From positions 18,468 to 82,467 of the forward strand of contig CAZVNS010000004.1 of NCBI GenBank assembly GCA_964628905.1: DNA of 64,000 bases, in the 5' to 3' direction. Of this stretch, positions 60,184-64,000 are shown in pieces (positions within the stretch are counted from its first letter, which is position 1; each line of letters opens with the position of its first letter). Source of the DNA: JAJPXC01 sp964628905. Lineage in GTDB: Bacteria > Bacteroidota > Bacteroidia > Bacteroidales > Muribaculaceae. The translations under genes and the position numbers were made by a program. Under the pieces are notes generated by a model that saw only the letters and a list, made by a program, of their open reading frames with translations, ran no database searches and had not been told where the DNA came from.

Positions 60184-62712
60184 TTAGGCTTGTTGCTCTA
60201 CTTGGGGGTGTACGATAGTCATCTTCACTGAGTCAGCGCCATCTTCGTGAACCACCTTGATGGTATCGCCCGGCATGATATCGGCGTTGATGATCATCTC
60301 GGCCAAATCATCCTCAAGATACTTCTGTATAGCGCGCTTCAGCGGACGGGCTCCGTACTGCTGGTCATACCCCTTCTCAGCGATGAAGGTCTTGGCCGAC
60401 TCCTCGATATCGAGCTTGTAGCCGAGCTGGTCGATGCGCTTGTAGAAGCCCGTGAGCTCGATGTCGATGATCTTGAAGATAGCTTCCTTGTCCAAAGAGT
60501 CAAACATCACGATGTCATCGATACGGTTGAGGAACTCCGGAGCAAAAGCCTTGTTGAGAGCCTTCTGCAATACGCCGTGGGTGAACTCCTTGCCCACCTC
60601 GCGGGTCTGGAAGCCCACTCCCGAGCCGAAATCCTTCAGCTGGCGTGTGCCTATGTTGGAGGTCATGATGATGATGGTGTTTTTGAAGTCAACTTTGCGG
60701 CCCAGCGAGTCGGTAAGCCGTCCCTCATCCATCACCTGCAGCAGCAGGTTGAACACGTCGGGGTGTGCCTTCTCAATCTCATCAAGAAGCACCACGGAGT
60801 AGGGGCGGCGTCGCACCTTCTCAGTGAGCTGACCTCCCTCCTCGTAACCCACGTAGCCGGGAGGCGCTCCTACAAGGCGCGACACGGTGAACTTCTCCAT
60901 GTACTCGCTCATGTCGACGCGTATCAGCGTATCAGCCGAGTCAAAGAGCTGTTCGGCCAACTTCTTGGCCAGATGGGTCTTGCCAACACCGGTCGGACCT
61001 AAGAACATGAACGTGCCGATCGGCTTATTGGGGTCCTTCAAGCCCACACGGTTGCGCTGGATAGCCTTGACAATCTTGTCGATAGCCTGGTCCTGACCGA
61101 TGATGGCGCTCTTGAGCTGAGGAGCCATCTTGCGCAGGCGAGTGCCCTCATCCTGGGCTATGCGCTGCACCGGCACTCCCGTCATCATGGCCACTACCTC
61201 AGCCACGCGCTCGTCATCGACCGTCACCCGCTGCTCATCGAGGGTCTTCTCCCACTCGCTCTGAGCCTTTTCGAGCTCGGCCTTTAGCGCTTGTGCCTTG
61301 TCACGGTAGGTGGCTGCCGAGCCGTAGTTCTGCTCCTTTACAGCATCGAGCTTGGCGGCCTCGGTGCGGGCTATCTCATCCTCCAGCTTCTCTATCTCAC
61401 TGGGCACGCTGATGTTGGTGATATGCACGCGCGACCCCGCCTCGTCGAGGGCGTCGATAGCCTTGTCGGGAAAGTTGCGGTCGCTCACATATCGCTCTGT
61501 CAAGCTCACACAAGCCTCAAGCGCCTCGGGTGTATAGCTCACATTGTGGTGATGCTCATACTTCTCCTTGATATTGTTGAGTATCGTCAGAGTCTCCTCA
61601 GCGGTGGTGGGCTCTACCATCACTTTCTGGAAGCGGCGCTCCAGGGCGCCATCCTTCTCGATGTTCTTGCGGTATTCGTCGAGGGTCGTAGCGCCGATGC
61701 ACTGTATCTCACCGCGAGCCAGAGCGGGCTTCAGCAGATTGGCGGCATCCATCGAACCTGAGGCGTTGCCGGCACCTACGATGGTGTGCAGCTCGTCGAT
61801 GAAGAGTATCACGTCGGGACTCTTGGCCAACTCGTTGAGTATCGCCTTCAGGCGCTCCTCAAACTGGCCGCGGTATTTTGTGCCGGCCACTATCGCCGCC
61901 ATGTCGAGCGAGATCACGCGCTTGCCGAAGAGTATGCGCGACACCTTGCGCTGCACTATCCTCAGCGCCAATCCTTCCACTATCGCCGACTTACCCACAC
62001 CCGGCTCGCCGATGAGCACCGGGTTGTTCTTCTTGCGGCGGCTCAGTATCTGTGCCAGGCGCTCTATCTCCACCTCGCGGCCTACCACAGGGTCGAGCCT
62101 CCCCTCAAGGGCTGCCTGGGTCATATCGTGGCCAAACTTGTCGAGCACCGGTGTGTCGGAGCTGTGTCGGCGGCTGTCAGCCGATGGTTTGCGCCCGCCG
62201 GTCGGAGCCGACTCAAATGGCTCATCCTCCTCCTCATCGTCCTCAAAGTCGGCGCCCATCCGCGGCGATTCCTCCACCCCGGCGAGCTGCTTATATAGAG
62301 ATGTATAGGTGACACCGGCCTGAGTGAAGGGCTGCATGAAGTCCATCTGGCGGGTCTCATTGTTGTGGAATATCGCCAACAGCAAATGCTCGGCCTCCAC
62401 CGACTCGCTCTTCAGCAGTCGGGCCTCGAGCACCGCAAGGCGGATTATGCGGTTGGTCAAGTCACTTACCTTAATCTCGCCGCCGTCAGTGCCGGCGGCG
62501 TTAAACAACGACTGATCAAGCCCCTGCTGGAGCTCGTAAGCCGAAGTATCCGACGTGGAGCGTTCCACCATCTGGAACGACCGCGAACCGAAGTCGCTCA
62601 CCAGCGCTAACAGCAGATGAGCAGGTGTGATCACTGTGTTGTGATGGCGCATGGCCTCGCGGCGACCGCGGTCAAGCACCTCACGCAATTGTTGAGAGAA
62701 ATTAGTATCCAA
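60184..62712 (-). CDS. clpC: Clp protease ATPase ClpC
   Basis: This 842-residue Hsp100 protein has an N-domain with two repeats (about 1-145), a charged linker (about 155-190), AAA1 with GEPGVGKSAIVEGLALRI, a UVR-like helical segment (about 420-455; EDEIARTEAAKLDAVKEQNY), AAA2 with GPTGVGKTHLAKKLAE, and a short C-terminus. The UVR segment and short middle domain set it apart from ClpB. It feeds substrates to ClpP. A -7 box is at 62747-62754. Confidence 0.96.
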   Translation of the reverse strand: MDTNFSQQLREVLDRGRREAMRHHNTVITPAHLLLALVSDFGSRSFQMVERSTSDTSAYELQQGLDQSLFNAAGTDGGEIKVSDLTNRIIRLAVLEARLLKSESVEAEHLLLAIFHNNETRQMDFMQPFTQAGVTYTSLYKQLAGVEESPRMGADFEDDEEEDEPFESAPTGGRKPSADSRRHSSDTPVLDKFGHDMTQAALEGRLDPVVGREVEIERLAQILSRRKKNNPVLIGEPGVGKSAIVEGLALRIVQRKVSRILFGKRVISLDMAAIVAGTKYRGQFEERLKAILNELAKSPDVILFIDELHTIVGAGNASGSMDAANLLKPALARGEIQCIGATTLDEYRKNIEKDGALERRFQKVMVEPTTAEETLTILNNIKEKYEHHHNVSYTPEALEACVSLTERYVSDRNFPDKAIDALDEAGSRVHITNISVPSEIEKLEDEIARTEAAKLDAVKEQNYGSAATYRDKAQALKAELEKAQSEWEKTLDEQRVTVDDERVAEVVAMMTGVPVQRIAQDEGTRLRKMAPQLKSAIIGQDQAIDKIVKAIQRNRVGLKDPNKPIGTFMFLGPTGVGKTHLAKKLAEQLFDSADTLIRVDMSEYMEKFTVSRLVGAPPGYVGYEEGGQLTEKVRRRPYSVVLLDEIEKAHPDVFNLLLQVMDEGRLTDSLGRKVDFKNTIIIMTSNIGTRQLKDFGSGVGFQTREVGKEFTHGVLQKALNKAFAPEFLNRIDDIVMFDSLDKEAIFKIIDIELTGFYKRIDQLGYKLDIEESAKTFIAEKGYDQQYGARPLKRAIQKYLEDDLAEMIINADIMPGDTIKVVHEDGADSVKMTIVHPQVEQQA

Positions 62713-62746
62713 TATGTGTATAGCTTTAGTTACTTAATCGAATTTA

Positions 62747-62754
62747 CAAAGATA
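62747..62754 (-). promoter_or_regulatory. -7 box for clpC
   Basis: The complement reads TATCTTTG, 35 nt before the ATG; a TTG at 62779-62781 on the same strand is 24 nt upstream. No CIRCE-type inverted repeat is seen. Confidence 0.55.
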
Positions 62755-62838
62755 CTACATTTCTTGCAATAATCGTGCCAATCCCGCTCCCCATTTAGCC
62801 AACAAACCTTAAACCACTCCTAATAAATGCTAAACCGA

Positions 62839-62886
62839 CTTTCCCACTTTCCCACACTTCCGTGGAAAGCAAGAAAGCAGGAAAGC
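62839..62886. repeat. CTTTCCCACTTTCCC repeat, left copy
   Basis: In the 404-nt gap between clpC and the DUF262-HNH gene. It reads CTTTCCCACTTTCCCAC ... GGAAAGCAAGAAAGCAGG and can fold on itself through CTTTCC/GGAAAG. It matches the inverse of 63063-63106. Nothing coding is seen in this gap; 62895-63030 is A/T-rich with no other signal. Confidence 0.7.
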
Positions 62887-63062
62887 GATGGAAGCGAAGC
62901 CAACCGTGGCCGGCAAATTTCGCCCTATATAATATATAATAGAGGAAATGCAAATAAAATCACAAAAAATATTTTAATCTTCAAAGACCTTTTTCACAAT
63001 GTTAGAAACCAAGACAATCCTGTGCCACACCATCTCAACTCACTCCGGGCGATACTTTTCTC

Positions 63063-63106
63063 CGCTTTCCCGCTTTCCGAGGACGTGAGGGAAAGTGGGA
63101 AAGTGG
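63063..63106. repeat. CTTTCCCACTTTCCC repeat, right copy (inverted) and terminator
   Basis: CGCTTTCCCGCTTTCC pairs imperfectly with GGGAAAGTGGGAAAG, and the flanks GCGATAC (from 63049) and GTATCGC extend the hairpin. It lies just past the stop of the minus-strand HNH gene and may end its transcript. Confidence 0.7.
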
Positions 63107-63116
63107 TGGCGTATCG

Positions 63117-64000
63117 CTATTTTGCTCCTTTGATGCGGTTGCAGTTACGGCAGAGCATCTGACAGTTTTCGGCCACGGTAATGCCGCCTTCTTTCCACGG
63201 CTTGATGTGGTCGGCTTCCATTTCCTCCAGTTCAAAATGCTTGCCACAATGAACGCAAATACCTTTCTGACGCTCGTATGCCTCGCGCTTTTGCTTCTTG
63301 TCGAATGCGCGGAATGAAAGGTCGCGCAAGTCTCCACTGAGCACATAGCGGTATATGCCAGACTTCTTCATTATCTCGTCGTCCTCCATCAAGTCATGGA
63401 TTTGCTTTTCAAGAGCGTTGACATCGTAGGTGTTCTCGCCGAACTCATCATACATCTCTGCCCAATCCAAACCTTTCATCTCTTTACGATATTTCGGGAA
63501 TGTGGAGCGAACCCAAGTGATGACTGCGACGAAGTAAGCCCACAGTTTGTTGGCATTGGGGTCAAACTGATGTTGAGCCATGTAGTCGTCAACTTTCGCA
63601 ATTCCATCGTGGCGGGCCGCCCATTTGAGAATAGTGGCGAGATATGCCTGTTCTCTTGCAACGCCGTTCAGCAAGTCATTTGCCATTTTATATGCCGGGC
63701 ATCCGTCTTTGGAAAAGTGGCGTCGAGCATCCGTTACGAACGGGCCAACATATACGGCATTAAGCAATTCTTGGTCAAGAAGTTTTTCACCTGCTATATT
63801 GATAACTCTGAACCAGTCAAGTTTTTCCTTATCTGTGCCACTGCAAAAATATACGGTCAACTCATAGTCAAGAAACGCCTTTTTCTCATCGGCAGTCAGA
63901 GTTGAGAATTAGAGCGTACCACGGTCTTTGTCCTCAATGTTGAAACCATGAGTGAAGAACTCGCAGATTGACAATGTGCGCTGCTGCCCATCAATCATTT
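63117..64000 (-). pseudogene. DUF262-HNH (GmrSD-like) endonuclease gene interrupted by a stop, partial
   Basis: Read from the window end the frame gives MIDGQQRTLSICEFFTHGFN (the DUF262 DGQQR motif), then a TAA at 63909-63911, then in the same frame FSTLTADEKKAFLDYELTV, EKLDWFRVINIAGEKL and a C-terminal HNH motif CVHCGKHFELEEMEADHIKP ... CRNCNRIK. One Tyr-to-stop change would explain it. DUF262 proteins include GmrSD-type enzymes that restrict modified DNA; this type carries HNH in place of DUF1524. The N-terminus lies beyond the window. A separate start at 63860 (TTG) would only give a fragment. Confidence 0.75.

Noticed and set aside
1..64000. CRISPR array
   Set aside because: The repeats seen have 9-11 nt periods with no unique spacers of 25-40 nt, and no cas genes are present.

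Overview
The window looks like a chromosomal segment of a gut Bacteroidales bacterium, most likely of the family Muribaculaceae. The reasons are: starts without Shine-Dalgarno sequences; many promoters of the Bacteroides sigma-AB type (-7 box TAnnTTTG); a carboxypeptidase-like/TonB receptor; a type B gliding-motility/T9SS C-terminal domain; a long-tailed S16; an EF-G2 paralogue; and Bacteroidales-specific families (BT_3928, DUF1599, DUF4250). The family-level placement is inference. Almost all genes are core chromosomal genes; there is no prophage, integrase, transposase or CRISPR array.

Layout. 1-6.8 kb: end of a hemerythrin gene with a LuxR regulator, then a minus-strand block folE, SPOR protein, tpiA, BT_3928 protein, DUF1599, buk, ptb. 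6.8-8.7 kb: a glycosyltransferase whose C-terminus is set by a 12-C tract, facing rpsP across a perfect terminator. 8.8-14.4 kb: an operon read metallophosphoesterase > GT2 > tsaD > amidase > cinA. 14.5-17.8 kb: acyltransferase, RluD-type enzyme and PASTA protein. 17.9-20.8 kb: a broken dxs-like fragment facing a metal-efflux operon (HMA-AraC regulator and SO_0444 permease fused to HMA). 20.9-27.1 kb: small membrane proteins, nspC, a UvrD/PcrA helicase, a frameshifted GNAT, DUF2284 and a nitroreductase. 27.3-35.7 kb: EF-G2, menD, M18 peptidase, OstA-like protein and a SurA-like PPIase. 36.1-39.4 kb: ftsY, rimO, menF. 39.4-45.2 kb: TonB receptor, WG-repeat lipoprotein, outer-membrane protein, rsgA. 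45.3-52.8 kb: tRNA-Met, a FeoB-associated-type protein, lon, recX, comF, yitT, two barrel proteins, tRNA-Arg, a ProX-type deacylase. 52.9-62.7 kb: htpG, uvrA, a lytic transglycosylase, a type B CTD protein, clpC. 63.1-64.0 kb: a DUF262-HNH restriction-type gene with an in-frame stop, running off the end.

Themes. Envelope biogenesis (OstA/SurA, PlsC, amidase, transglycosylase, TonB receptor, barrel proteins), protein quality control (lon, clpC, htpG), translation (rpsP, rimO, rsgA, tsaD, EF-G2, ProX) and menaquinone synthesis (menF and menD, apart from each other) dominate.

The most unusual content is in the repeats. One family of short-period (about 9-11 nt), G-poor arrays sits just upstream of several start codons, always in the same orientation to the gene. 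The same array lies inside two coding regions, where it encodes Asn/Ser-rich linkers, in one case exactly where a metal-binding domain is joined to a permease. Two intergenic gaps carry long composite versions with a shared 36-nt module. A second family pairs a conserved TAGCGAGCTA core with unrelated perfect stems. Four genes appear broken or frame-altered (glycosyltransferase, dxs-like, GNAT, DUF262-HNH); for each, sequencing error must be excluded.
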